Source of the DNA: Candidatus Segatella intestinihominis
Lineage (GTDB): Bacteria; Bacteroidota; Bacteroidia; Bacteroidales; Bacteroidaceae
Assembly (NCBI GenBank): GCA_900548535.1
Contig: URLG01000029.1
Coordinates: 1-31,527 of the forward strand
Direction of reading: 5' to 3'
DNA length: 31,527 bases
Within the stretch, counting starts at the first letter, position 1; every line of letters begins with the position of its first letter. The position numbers and the translations under genes are program-made. Shown here one piece after another: positions 1-7,733 of this stretch. A model generated the notes under the pieces. That model was not told where the DNA came from, ran no database searches, and worked only from the letters and a program-made list of their open reading frames with translations.

Positions 1-149
1 TTGTTGCTCAGGTACTTATAAATAAAGTTAAATCAAAGTGTTGCGGAATTAAGGTACTTAAATTTATCGCCGACAAAGGTACTACTTTTTTCTGAACCCA
101 CCAAAGAAAAATTCAAAAAATATTTTCAAGCTGTATATACAAGAAATCC

Positions 150-316
150 CTTACACTTACAGTTCTTGCAGTTTTTTCGAAACCTATCTGCATCAGCTAT
201 TTAGAGGTATCTTATTATTTATATTAATATATAAATATATAAGATAACTATCTTTACTTACAATCCGACACCCTGGATATATGCCTCGAAAAAACTGCAA
301 GAACTGTAAGTGCAAG
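150..316. repeat. Inverted pair of a dispersed ~31-bp element with nested palindrome
   Basis: The element at 150-180 (core CAGTTCTTGCAGTTTTTTCG) recurs in reverse complement at 286-316 with one mismatch over 31 bases (C to G at the fourth position). The 105-bp interior contains a second, AT-rich palindrome, with TATCTTAT near 210 facing ATAAGATA near 240. Transcribed in either direction this would fold into a long hairpin. Single copies of the same element lie at 3411-3442, 10354-10384 and 13243-13273. It may be a non-coding mobile or structural repeat; no transposase is nearby. Confidence 0.75.
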
Positions 317-330
317 ATTTTTTCGAGGGG

Positions 331-380
331 ATGACGAGAGAAGAAGAATGATGATGAGAGAAGAAGAATGATGATGAGAG
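331..380 (+). repeat. 20-bp tandem repeat (about 2.5 copies)
   Basis: The unit AAGAAGAATGATGATGAGAG occurs at 341-360 and 361-380 without mismatch, preceded by a degenerate half unit at 331-340. Purine-rich and simple in composition, it is a slippage-prone microsatellite-like array next to the inverted element. Confidence 0.75.
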
Positions 381-525
381 TCCATGCTTGATATGAGAGG
401 AACTATACTTGATATGAACTCTATGCTTGATGAGAAGGAGAACTATGAGATAAGCGGAGAGAAACGGCGAATTACACTTTTTAACATTTCATCGTGCGAA
501 AACGGGTCCTTAACTCGGGGCGGAA

Positions 526-557
526 TTTGGAGGAATGCAGAAAAAGCAGTACCTTTG
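526..557 (+). promoter_or_regulatory. Bacteroidota-type promoter for smalltalk/HU-HIG genes
   Basis: TTTG at 526-529 is followed after 20 bp by TACCTTTG at 550-557. This matches the known Bacteroidota primary-sigma consensus (TTTG, 19-21 bp, TAnnTTTG). Transcription would start near 563 and leave a ~100-nt leader before the small ORF at 664. Confidence 0.75.
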
Positions 558-663
558 CATCGTCATTCAGAAACAATGGACTCGTCCAAAACTTCCATGA
601 CTTCAAATCAATATCACATCAGTAACAAAAAATTAAATTAACCACTAAAAAACAAAAAGCATT

Positions 664-762
664 ATGAAAAAAGAAACTTGGAAACAGATTCTGCAAATCG
701 TCATCACCATCCTCACCGCCATCGGCACTACCCTCGGGGTGACATCGTGCGTGGGGGCTTAG
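664..762 (+). CDS. Smalltalk family small protein (32 aa)
   Basis: A 32-codon frame begins MKKETWKQILQ and continues with a hydrophobic stretch (about residues 9-27) ending TSCVGA. Sequence and position, directly before an HU-type DNA-binding gene, match the short Bacteroidales family that databases call 'smalltalk protein'; that identification is from memory of the family. It has a basic and polar N-terminus and one membrane-length helix, and the single Cys near the end could suggest lipid modification but lacks a clean lipobox. It lies about 100 nt downstream of a consensus promoter and 96 nt before the HU-HIG start, so the two are probably co-transcribed. Function is unknown. It is shorter than usual gene-calling cut-offs and easily missed. 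Confidence 0.75.
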   Translation: MKKETWKQILQIVITILTAIGTTLGVTSCVGA

Positions 763-773
763 CAGGGAGCAAT

Positions 774-806
774 GCTGGGAGGGCAGGTTTACCTGCCTGC
801 CCCAAT
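774..806 (+). repeat. GC-rich stem-loop between smalltalk and HU-HIG
   Basis: GGCAGG (782-787) pairs with CCTGCC (792-797) around a TTTA loop. The flanking CTGGGAGGGCAGGT recurs at 3360-3373, where ACTGGG (3359-3364) pairs with CCCAGT (3385-3390). It could tune read-through between the two genes or be another dispersed repeat; no T tract follows, so a terminator is unlikely. Confidence 0.45.
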
Positions 807-858
807 GAAAAAAGATGCAGTAATATTAATTTAATCACTTAAAAAACAAAGACAGATT

Positions 859-1395
859 ATGGCAACTAACAGCAACAAGGGAACTATCATGTATCGTAAG
901 GTGGCACGCACTCCTCAGACCGGAGAGAACAAGGGCAAGACCCTCTACTACGCCACCGCAGTAACTAATCGCGAAGTGAGCTTCGAGGAGTTTATCTCCC
1001 ACATCGCCAGCCACAACACGCCTTACTCCCGAGGCACCATCAAGGGTCTCACCACCGATGTCCTCGACTGCCTGCAGGAGCTCATCCTCGACGGCAAGAG
1101 CGTGCGTCTGGGCGACCTCGGACTCTTCAGCATCGGCATCAGCTCTCGCGGCGAAACCACCGCTGCCAAGGTAACTGCCGACAGCGTGCAGGATGTACAC
1201 CTCATCCTCCGCAACACCAAGAGCTGGAGCAACAAGGCTCTCCGAGAGCTCGTGAACCTCAGAGCCTACAACTCCTACGGCACCGACACCGATGCCGACG
1301 CAGGCCCTACCAACCCAGGCGACCCTGGCTCCAAGGGCGATGGCGGAGGCACCACCCAGCCAGGCGGCGAAGACTCAGGCAATGTAGGTCTCTAG
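859..1395 (+). CDS. HU-HIG type DNA-binding protein with Gly/Pro-rich tail
   Basis: The 178-residue product has an HU/IHF-like fold over roughly residues 10-125 (N-terminal YRKVARTP, central EFISHIASHN, then GKSVRLGDLGLFSIGISS). A low-complexity tail follows (about 143-178) rich in Gly, Pro, Asp and Thr. This matches the Bacteroidetes HU-HIG family, in which an HU domain is joined to a Gly-rich, Ig or wHTH segment. Such proteins are thought to bind and bend DNA in the nucleoid; the exact role is not known. The start at 859 gives MATNSNKGTIM; an internal ATG at 889 is possible. It is probably transcribed with the smalltalk ORF from the promoter at 526-557 and ends before a strong hairpin at 1421-1450. 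Confidence 0.85.
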   Translation: MATNSNKGTIMYRKVARTPQTGENKGKTLYYATAVTNREVSFEEFISHIASHNTPYSRGTIKGLTTDVLDCLQELILDGKSVRLGDLGLFSIGISSRGETTAAKVTADSVQDVHLILRNTKSWSNKALRELVNLRAYNSYGTDTDADAGPTNPGDPGSKGDGGGTTQPGGEDSGNVGL

Positions 1396-1418
1396 CAGAC
1401 CTACCCCCTCAAAAAATG

Positions 1419-1466
1419 CAAGCGCAGCTAGCTTCACAGCCGGCTGCGCTTTGTGTATATTTTTTT
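1419..1466 (+). terminator. Rho-independent terminator after HU-HIG
   Basis: AGCGCAGC (1421-1428) pairs with GCTGCGCT (1443-1450), followed by a T-rich run ending in seven Ts at 1460-1466. It lies 25 bp after the HU-HIG stop codon. Confidence 0.8.
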
Positions 1467-1499
1467 AAAAACTAAAGGTTAATGCCTCCGCTGAGGCAT
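1465..1499 (-). terminator. Probable terminator of the minus-strand tsaC/fmt run
   Basis: On the minus strand ATGCCTC (1493-1499) pairs with GAGGCAT (1482-1488) and is followed by TAACCTTTAGTTTTT. The hairpin lies 19 bp beyond the stop of the Sua5-family gene. The T run is interrupted, so strength is uncertain. Confidence 0.5.
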
Positions 1500-1518
1500 A
1501 ATCCCACGAACTATCTTT

Positions 1519-2091
1519 CTATCTTATCACCTTCACTTCCCCATTCTTAGCTATCTTAACGATGCTAGAAGGCTTGTGAGGCTTGTGCTCCTGTCGGCGA
1601 GTCCAGCACACATAGTCCACAGCCTCGAGTATCTCAGGGGCTATGTCACGATAATTCTGGGCGGCAGGCTCGCCGCTCACATTGGCGCTGGTGCTCACGA
1701 TAGGCTTCTGGAAGCGGTAGCAGAGCTGCTTGGAGAATGGCTCATAGGTTACGCGCATGGCGAGCGAGCCGTCCTCAGCCACCAGGTTGGTGGCCACTCC
1801 GCTGGCATCATCCAGTATCACCGTGGTAGGCTTCACGGGCATGGCTGCATCGATGAAGTCCCAAGCCACCTGAGGCACGTTGCGGAAGTAACGAGCCATG
1901 CGGTCGGCAGAGTCTATCAAGCAGATCAGAGCCTTGGAGTCATTACGTTTCTTTATCTCATACACCTTTTTCACAGCCTCAGGATTGGTGGCATCACATC
2001 CGATGCCCCACACGGTATCCGTAGGATAGAGTATCACTCCGCCCTTGCGCATACACTCCACGGCATTCTTAATATCTTCTTCTTGTGTCAT
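1519..2091 (-). CDS. tsaC: L-threonylcarbamoyladenylate synthase (Sua5/YrdC/TsaC family)
   Basis: This 190-residue protein matches the single-domain YrdC/TsaC family, which makes threonylcarbamoyl-AMP from Thr, bicarbonate and ATP for t6A modification at position 37 of ANN-decoding tRNAs. Visible marks are YPTDTVWGIGCDA (22-34), the lysine/arginine nucleotide-binding patch KKRNDSKAL (47-55) and STSANVSGEP near 133-142. The length is that of the short TsaC form, without the extra Sua5 C-terminal domain. It is the last gene of a minus-strand run and is separated from fmt by 110 bp of heptamer-type inverted repeat. No separate promoter box was found ahead of it. Confidence 0.92.
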   Translation of the reverse strand: MTQEEDIKNAVECMRKGGVILYPTDTVWGIGCDATNPEAVKKVYEIKKRNDSKALICLIDSADRMARYFRNVPQVAWDFIDAAMPVKPTTVILDDASGVATNLVAEDGSLAMRVTYEPFSKQLCYRFQKPIVSTSANVSGEPAAQNYRDIAPEILEAVDYVCWTRRQEHKPHKPSSIVKIAKNGEVKVIR

Positions 2092-2107
2092 AATTTATTT
2101 TTTTTAA

Positions 2108-2198
2108 GTTGAAGGTTGAAAATTGAGAATTGAAATTTATGATATGTATTAATAAGTTGCATTTCATAAATTTCAACTTTCAACTTTCAATTTTCAAT
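2108..2198. repeat. Heptamer-periodic inverted repeat between fmt and tsaC
   Basis: The left arm (2108-2142) consists of TTGAAAR/TTGARAA-like 7-bp units and the right arm (2164-2198) of TTTCAAC/TTTCAAT-like units. The inner TGAAATTTATGA and TCATAAATTTCA pair without mismatch. The same design recurs at 5343-5435 and 15820-15932, including the shared TCATAAATTTCAA segment. Confidence 0.8.
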
Positions 2199-2201
2199 TA
2201 A

Positions 2202-3296
2202 TTAAAAATCTTCACTCTCCGATTTCATGCACTCATAGTAGGCGATGTCCTTCATGCCATTGAGGAAGGCGTCTACTGACATACGCTTCTTGCCGCTGAG
2301 CTGGAGCTCGAAGATGTCGAGCCACTTGTCCACGCAAGCCACCTGCAGATGCTTGTCCTCCACACGGAGGCTGCCCACTGGAGCCATGCCTCTGCCCTCT
2401 TCGCTCACACGAGAGTCGAATATCTTGAGCACCATCTCCTTGGCAGCGCTCTTCTTGCGAGCCGGATGGTTGGTAGGGTCGGGCATCTTGAAGTCTTGCC
2501 CTGCCTCTGCCTCATCGTCCATGAATACCACCACAGGCTCCTTCCTCTTCAGCTCGGTCCATGCGCCCGGATATGGGGAGAGACCACGGATGAAGTCGTG
2601 TACCTGCTGAGCCGTCTTGTGGAAGTCGATGCGGCAGGTGTCCTTGAATATCTTAGGGGCAGATTTCAGCTCCTCTCCCTCGCCTATCATCTCCTCCTGA
2701 GGCAGGGAGGAGAGATGGCCGTCGGATGCTATCAGCGCATCAATGGTCTCCAAGGCAAGCTCGGCACCGAGGCGCATCAGTCCGTCATAGACATACTCCA
2801 CGTTGGCCTCCTCAGGGATGGCAAATCGCTTCTGCATGATGATGCGACCCGTGTCGATGTCATGGTCCAGGAAGAAGGTGGTCACGCCCGTCTCCTTCTC
2901 GCCATTGATCACCGCCCAGTTGATAGGCGCTGCGCCGCGATATTGTGGCAGCAGGGCGGCATGCACATTGAATGTGCCCAGTCTTGGCATCGCCCACACC
3001 ACCTCTGGCAGCATGCGGAATGCCACTACCACCTGGAGGTCAGCCTTGTAGCTGCGGAGCTGCTCCACGAACTCAGGGTCCTTCATCTTCACGGGCTGGA
3101 GCACAGGCAGTCCCTTCGAGAGGGCATACTGCTTCACCTGCGAAGGCTGCAGCGTGTCCTGATGTCTGCCCACTGGCTTGTCGGGCTGCGTCACCACAGC
3201 CACCACGTTATATCCGCCCTCTACGAGCCTTTTCAGGGATTCCACCGCAAACTCGGGTGTACCCATAAATACAATTCTCAAATCTTCTTTTGTCAT
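2202..3296 (-). CDS. fmt: Methionyl-tRNA formyltransferase
   Basis: The 364-residue product formylates initiator Met-tRNA using 10-formyl-tetrahydrofolate. The N-terminal formyltransferase domain shows MGTPEFAV at 11-18, the catalytic Asn and His of NVHAALLPQYRGAAP (N110, H112) and the aspartate of DHDIDTG (D147 region). The C-terminal tRNA-binding domain follows. The protein is about 40-50 residues longer than common bacterial Fmt because of a charged insertion near 260-310. In most genomes fmt lies beside def; here it lies between a ClC channel gene and tsaC in one minus-strand run. The start with MTKEDLRIVF gives a normal first beta strand. Confidence 0.95.
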   Translation of the reverse strand: MTKEDLRIVFMGTPEFAVESLKRLVEGGYNVVAVVTQPDKPVGRHQDTLQPSQVKQYALSKGLPVLQPVKMKDPEFVEQLRSYKADLQVVVAFRMLPEVVWAMPRLGTFNVHAALLPQYRGAAPINWAVINGEKETGVTTFFLDHDIDTGRIIMQKRFAIPEEANVEYVYDGLMRLGAELALETIDALIASDGHLSSLPQEEMIGEGEELKSAPKIFKDTCRIDFHKTAQQVHDFIRGLSPYPGAWTELKRKEPVVVFMDDEAEAGQDFKMPDPTNHPARKKSAAKEMVLKIFDSRVSEEGRGMAPVGSLRVEDKHLQVACVDKWLDIFELQLSGKKRMSVDAFLNGMKDIAYYECMKSESEDF

Positions 3297-3524
3297 AAGT
3301 CCTTATCCCTCCTATATATATTTATTAATGAATTCATTCCATTATATCAGCAAGCGATACTGGGAGGGCAGGTGTATTTACCAGCCCAGTCAGCATTTCT
3401 TGCTGCCCCCCTTACAGCTGACAGTTCTTGCAGTTTTTTCGAGCCGTCAAAAAACTCCTAACTCCCAACTCCTAACTCCTAACTCCCAACTCCTAACTCC
3501 CAACTCCTAACTCCTAACTCCCAA
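3297..3524. repeat. Intergenic block: ~31-bp element plus AACTCCY heptamer array
   Basis: This 228-bp gap between clcA and fmt contains a stem-loop (ACTGGG 3359-3364 with CCCAGT 3385-3390), a diverged copy of the dispersed element at 3411-3442, and ten consecutive 7-bp units of AACTCCT or AACTCCC from 3453 to 3522. The final base of each unit follows T,C,T,T,C twice, so 3453-3487 and 3488-3522 are identical 35-bp higher-order repeats. An eleventh, altered unit (AACTACT) carries the clcA stop codon. Confidence 0.85.
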
Positions 3525-5330
3525 CTACTCCGCCGAGATGTCAGCCACGATATGCCTATACATCTCATATATCTTGGTACGGCTGATATATCCCTGCAGC
3601 TCGCCGCTCACATCCACCACTGGCAGCTGGGCGGCATCGGTCTGCTCAAACTTGCGCATCACCTCGTCCATCGAGTCGTGGGCGTTCAGCACCGCCGATG
3701 GCTGGAGCATCAACTGCTTCACCGAGAAGCGATTATACAGCTCCGTGCGGAAGATGATGTGCCTAATCTTGGTGATATCTATCACGCCCAGCAATACCCC
3801 CGCATCGTTGATGACCGGCAAGAAGTTATTATTACTGCGGCTTATCTCGCTCACCAGCTTGCTCATCGGCAGGTCAGCCTTGATGGGGTGATAGTCCTTC
3901 TCCACCAGGTTCCGCATGCCCATCAGCGTCAGGGCGGCGCGGTCCATGTGGTGAGTCAGCAGCTTGCCCTCCCTTGCCAGTCGCAGCGCATAGATGCTGT
4001 GGCTCTCGAAGATGCTGATGGTGAGGAAGGAGGAGATGCACACGATCATCAGCGGCATAAAAAGCTGATAACCACCCGTCAGCTCCGCTATCAGGAAGAT
4101 GCCCGTGAGCGGCGCATGCATCACACCCGTCAGCACGCCCGCCATGCCCATCAACGTGAAATTCTGCTCGGGCGCGTAGACGCCCACCTCATTCACATTC
4201 CACAGTCGGGAGAAGAAGAAGCCCGCAAATCCACCGATGAAGAGCGATGGCGCAAAGGTTCCTCCACATCCGCCACTGCCATTGGTGGCTGAGGTGGCGA
4301 AGACCTTGGTGAAGGTCACCAGCCCGATGTAGAGTATCAGGAGCTTGTTGTGCCCATAGAAGAGCGAATTGCTCATCACCTGCCCCCACTCCGCTTCGTT
4401 CTGTCCCTTCAGGAGCAGATTGATGCTGCTATAGCCCTCGCCATAGAGCGACGGGAAGAGGAAGATGAGCGAGCTCAATATCAGTCCGCCAAACATCAAC
4501 TTGATGTAAGGATACTGGCTCAGCTTGCCAAAGAACCCCTCGCAGAGCGACATGGTGCGCATGAAGTAGAGGCTCACGAAGCCGCAGAAGATGCCCAGCA
4601 GGATGCAGGCTGGCGTACGGTCCAACTGCCATGGATTGGTGAGCACGAAGTCGAAGAGGCTCTTAGAGCCATTGAATATGTATGTGAAGCAAGTAGCTGT
4701 GACACAAGAGATAAGAATAGGCAGCAGAGATGCCATGGAGAGGTCTACCATCAGCACCTCCAGCGTAAACACCAGTCCGGCTATCGGCGCCTTGAACACT
4801 CCGGCAATGGCGGCACTGGCTCCACAGCCCACGAGCAGTATCATCGTCTTCTTGTCCATGCGGAATATCTGCCCCAGGTTGCTGCCGATGGCAGAGCCCG
4901 TCAATACGATAGGCGCCTCGGCTCCCACGGAACCACCAAATCCGATGGTGATGCCAGATGCCACCACCGACGACCAGCAGTTGTGGCCCTGCAGCTTGGA
5001 GTTCTTGGTAGAGATGGCATAGAGCACGCGGGTGATACCATGCGAGATATTGTCCCTCACCACATATTTTATAAATAGGGAGGTGAGGTAGATGCCCACG
5101 ATAGGGAACAGGAGGTAGAGCAGATTGTAAGTGCCCTTATTGAATCCCGACACCAGCAGCACCTGTATCTCGTGTACGATGGCATGCAGGAAATAGCCTG
5201 CCACCGACGCCAAAAAGCCGATGGCAAAAGCCAAGAAGAGTGTCATCTGGCGGTCGGAGATATGCTCCTTCTGCCAAGCCACCAACCGGGCCATCCTTCC
5301 CTGATTATTCTCAATATATTCTTCGTTCAT
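3525..5330 (-). CDS. ClC-family chloride channel/transporter with C-terminal CBS pair
   Basis: The 601-residue protein has many hydrophobic helices (about 28-440) with the ClC selectivity motifs: GSVGAEAP at 133-140 (gating glutamate E138), GVFKAPIAGLVFTLE at 177-191, GSGGCGGTFAPSLFIGG, and the conserved tyrosine in SIYALRLAREG. Two CBS domains occupy about 465-595, as in many Bacteroidota ClC proteins, and may sense adenine nucleotides. After the GxFxxPxxGxxFxxE motif the next residue is V192, where the H+-coupled antiporter CLC-ec1 has its proton glutamate E203; Val there is typical of true channels. Passive chloride conduction is therefore more likely than H+/Cl- exchange, but this is inferred from alignment by eye. 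Confidence 0.9.
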   Translation of the reverse strand: MNEEYIENNQGRMARLVAWQKEHISDRQMTLFLAFAIGFLASVAGYFLHAIVHEIQVLLVSGFNKGTYNLLYLLFPIVGIYLTSLFIKYVVRDNISHGITRVLYAISTKNSKLQGHNCWSSVVASGITIGFGGSVGAEAPIVLTGSAIGSNLGQIFRMDKKTMILLVGCGASAAIAGVFKAPIAGLVFTLEVLMVDLSMASLLPILISCVTATCFTYIFNGSKSLFDFVLTNPWQLDRTPACILLGIFCGFVSLYFMRTMSLCEGFFGKLSQYPYIKLMFGGLILSSLIFLFPSLYGEGYSSINLLLKGQNEAEWGQVMSNSLFYGHNKLLILYIGLVTFTKVFATSATNGSGGCGGTFAPSLFIGGFAGFFFSRLWNVNEVGVYAPEQNFTLMGMAGVLTGVMHAPLTGIFLIAELTGGYQLFMPLMIVCISSFLTISIFESHSIYALRLAREGKLLTHHMDRAALTLMGMRNLVEKDYHPIKADLPMSKLVSEISRSNNNFLPVINDAGVLLGVIDITKIRHIIFRTELYNRFSVKQLMLQPSAVLNAHDSMDEVMRKFEQTDAAQLPVVDVSGELQGYISRTKIYEMYRHIVADISAE

Positions 5331-5342
5331 TAATCATTTTTT

Positions 5343-5435
5343 TATTGAAAATTGAAAATTGAAAATTGAAAGTTTTGATTACCAGTCGAAATAATGCATA
5401 TCATAAATTTCAACTTTCAACCTTCAACTTTCATA
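5343..5435. repeat. Heptamer-periodic inverted repeat between prfC and clcA
   Basis: ATTGAAA units (5343-5373) face TTTCAAC/TTTCAAC-like units (5401-5433) around a ~27-bp loop. TGATTACC and ATCATAAATTTCAA are shared with the repeat at 15820-15932. Confidence 0.75.
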
Positions 5436-5439
5436 TATA

Positions 5440-7026
5440 TTAAAACTCCGATGTGAAGTGGAACTTGATGTGCTCGAAGTCCTGCTGCGCCATACTCAAG
5501 ACATAGCCCGAGTCGGCGAGGAACACATCCCTGCCCTCTATGTCCTTGGCCATATACTGGTACTTGCGCTTCTTGAAGTTCTCCAGCTCCTTCTCATCAT
5601 CAGCCTCTATCCAGCATGCCTTGTGCAGATGCACTGGCTCCCAGCGACACTTGGCATTGTACTCATTCTCCAAGCGATACTGGATCACCTCAAACTGCAA
5701 CTGGCCCACGGTGCCCACAATGCGGCGACCATTGAACTGATTGACAAACAACTGAGCCACACCCTCGTTCATCAGCTGCTCCAATCCCTTCTGGAACTGC
5801 TTGCTCTTCATCGGGTCATCATTCTCTATGTACTTGAACAGCAGAGGCGAGAAGCTAGGCAATCCGCGGAAGTGAATCTTCTCACCCTCGGTCAGCGTAT
5901 CGCCAATCTTGAAGATGCCATTGTCTGGCAGGCCCACGATGTCGCCAGGGTAAGCCTCGTCGATGGTGCTCTTGCGCTGCGCCATAAACTGGGTAGGCGA
6001 AGAGAAACGCACCGTCTTGTCCAGGCGCACATGATAGTAAGGCTGATTACGGACGAACTTGCCCGAGCATATCTTGCAGAAGGCGATACAAGAGCGGTGG
6101 TTAGGGTCGATATTCGCCGTGATCTTGAAGATGAAGCCCGTAAACTTAGGCTCCTCAGGCTTCACCTCGCGCTCCTCGCTCTGGGTAGGCTTAGGCGATG
6201 GAGCTATCTGAACGAAGCAGTCCAGGAGCTCCTGCACACCAAAGTTGTTCAGGGCAGAACCGAAGAACACCGGTGCCACCTCGGCAGAGCGATAAGTCTC
6301 CACGTCAAATTCTGGGTATACGCCGTCCACCAGCTCCAGCTCCTCTCTGAGCTGGGCTGCCTCGCGCTCGCCCACACGCTCATCCAGCTCCGAGGACTTG
6401 ATGTCCACCTCCACTTTCTCCGTAACTCTCTGTTTGTTAGGAGTGAAGAGGTTAAGCTGATGCTCATATATATTGTATACGCCCTTGAATCTAGCTCCCT
6501 GACCGATAGGCCAAGACAGTGGGCGGACATGTATCTTGAGTTCCTCCTCCAGCTCATCGAGCACGTCGAATGGGTCACGTCCCTCACGGTCCATCTTATT
6601 GATAAAGATGATCACTGGGGTATTTCTCATGCGGCACACCTCCATCAGCTTTCGGGTCTGCGCCTCCACACCCTTGGCAGAGTCCACCACGATGATGGCA
6701 GAGTCCACGGCAGTCAGCGTGCGGTAAGTATCCTCGGCAAAGTCTTGGTGACCCGGGGTGTCCAGGATGTTCACCTTGTAAGGCTCGCCCGTCTGACCAT
6801 CAGGCAGATAGTCAAATTCCATCACGGATGTAGATACAGAGATACCTCTCTGCTTCTCGATGTCCATCCAGTCGGATGTAGCCGTCTTTCTGATCTTATT
6901 GTTCTTGACGGCACCAGCCACCTGAATCTGTCCACCAAAGAGCAGGAACTTCTCAGTCAATGTAGTCTTACCAGCATCTGGGTGCGAAATAATCGCAAAC
7001 GTTCTTCTTCTTTCTATCTCGTTCAT
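5440..7026 (-). CDS. prfC: Peptide chain release factor 3
   Basis: The 528-residue GTPase has the translational-factor motifs SHPDAGKTTLT (G1, 14-24), QRGISVSTSV (G2 region), DTPGHQDF (G3) and NKMDR (G4). The RF3 C-terminal domain follows, with CRWEPVHLHKACWIEAD near the end. Its length matches canonical PrfC, and the serine-histidine before PDAGKT is typical of RF3 rather than EF-G. RF3 recycles RF1/RF2 from the ribosome after peptide release. It lies between the DUF4924 gene and clcA on the minus strand, separated by repeat-type spacers of about 100 bp, with no promoter box of its own seen. Confidence 0.96.
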   Translation of the reverse strand: MNEIERRRTFAIISHPDAGKTTLTEKFLLFGGQIQVAGAVKNNKIRKTATSDWMDIEKQRGISVSTSVMEFDYLPDGQTGEPYKVNILDTPGHQDFAEDTYRTLTAVDSAIIVVDSAKGVEAQTRKLMEVCRMRNTPVIIFINKMDREGRDPFDVLDELEEELKIHVRPLSWPIGQGARFKGVYNIYEHQLNLFTPNKQRVTEKVEVDIKSSELDERVGEREAAQLREELELVDGVYPEFDVETYRSAEVAPVFFGSALNNFGVQELLDCFVQIAPSPKPTQSEEREVKPEEPKFTGFIFKITANIDPNHRSCIAFCKICSGKFVRNQPYYHVRLDKTVRFSSPTQFMAQRKSTIDEAYPGDIVGLPDNGIFKIGDTLTEGEKIHFRGLPSFSPLLFKYIENDDPMKSKQFQKGLEQLMNEGVAQLFVNQFNGRRIVGTVGQLQFEVIQYRLENEYNAKCRWEPVHLHKACWIEADDEKELENFKKRKYQYMAKDIEGRDVFLADSGYVLSMAQQDFEHIKFHFTSEF

Positions 7027-7083
7027 ATATATTTAATATGTGTCTATATCTTATATCGTTTTCCTAAATAATCTTTATTGAGG

Positions 7084-7122
7084 CAACCAAGAATTCTTAA
7101 TTATTAATTATTAATTATTAAT
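7084..7122. repeat. ATTAATT heptamer array upstream of prfC
   Basis: After GAATTC at 7090, the sequence TTAATTA repeats with exact 7-bp period for about four units. Similar AT-only arrays lie at 7690-7722, 10288-10323, 10404-10430, 11920-11962, 13170-13204, 13310-13338 and 14887-14925, always between genes. Confidence 0.75.
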
Positions 7123-7126
7123 TCCC

Positions 7127-7681
7127 TTACATGTCATCGTCCTCAAATTTCAGTCCCTCGGTGCGGTCCTTGATATAGTAATCGCTGAGCAGACCCACGA
7201 AGGTAGTTATCTCCTTGATGGCACGCTCGGTCTCGGGGCTGATGGTCTTCTTCTGTAGTCGGAGCATCATCACTCCGTAGAGGGCATCCAGGCAGGTCTC
7301 TATCTCGTTGAGGTCCTTGTCGCCACGGTTGCGCAGCTCCACGATAAATGGCAGAACCTTATAGTACTCAGCGTTGTAGATAGGGAACTTGGTGCTCTGC
7401 AGCAGCATTCCGTGCAGGTCAATGACGTCCTTCAGTATCACCTTATTGATGTCCAGATGTCCGCTCTCACGCTTGCCCTCCTCATTCATCATGCGGATGA
7501 GGTTGCCAAACCAGTCTATCTCCTCCGCCTTCTGCTCCTCGCTGAAGTTGAAGCGCTCTATATACTGCTTCTTGATCACGGGCAGCGAGCATCCGTAAGC
7601 TCGGATGATGTCCTCTATCTGCCACATATATAAGAGGTATTCTGCGATACTCTTCTTTCTCAATTCTTGTGCTACAAACAT
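7127..7681 (-). CDS. DUF4924 family protein
   Basis: A 184-residue, probably cytoplasmic, helix-rich protein starting MFVAQELRKKSIAEYLLYMWQIEDIIRAYGC. I recognise this as the DUF4924 family, widespread in Bacteroidales and of unknown function. No signal peptide, membrane segment or catalytic motif is visible; the C-terminus is acidic (EGLKFEDDDM). It lies between the LysE-type gene (52 bp upstream) and prfC (100 bp downstream), so it is probably co-transcribed with them. The neighbourhood gives no clear hint of its role. Confidence 0.8.
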   Translation of the reverse strand: MFVAQELRKKSIAEYLLYMWQIEDIIRAYGCSLPVIKKQYIERFNFSEEQKAEEIDWFGNLIRMMNEEGKRESGHLDINKVILKDVIDLHGMLLQSTKFPIYNAEYYKVLPFIVELRNRGDKDLNEIETCLDALYGVMMLRLQKKTISPETERAIKEITTFVGLLSDYYIKDRTEGLKFEDDDM

Positions 7682-7733
7682 TTTTCTCTAATGAATAATT
7701 AATAATTTATAATTAATAATTGTCTTTCCTCCA

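Larger units (their letters stand above)
1..525. other. Repeat-rich intergenic region without a convincing gene
   Basis: This AT-rich stretch precedes the HU-HIG promoter. It holds an inverted pair of a dispersed ~31-bp element (150-180 and 286-316) enclosing an AT-rich nested palindrome, then a 20-bp tandem repeat (331-380) and degenerate CTTGATATGA-type repeats up to about 460. The 85-codon open frame starting at 384 begins inside the repeats, runs across the promoter at 526-557 and has no recognisable domain, so I do not call it a gene. From 470 on, the sequence looks like the upstream part of the promoter region. Confidence 0.6.

Noticed and set aside
384..641. 85-codon open frame in the left intergenic region
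   Set aside because: It begins in simple repeats, crosses the consensus promoter at 526-557 and shows no domain-like composition.
2349..3461. 370-codon open frame antisense to fmt
   Set aside because: Shadow of fmt that runs on into the repeat-rich gap; low-complexity His/Leu-rich composition.
3453..3529. Possible CRISPR array
   Set aside because: The repeats are contiguous 7-bp units without spacers and no cas gene is present; the same holds for the other heptamer arrays.
5458..7071. 537-codon open frame antisense to prfC
   Set aside because: It is a long shadow caused by codon bias of the well-supported RF3 gene and has no recognisable motifs.
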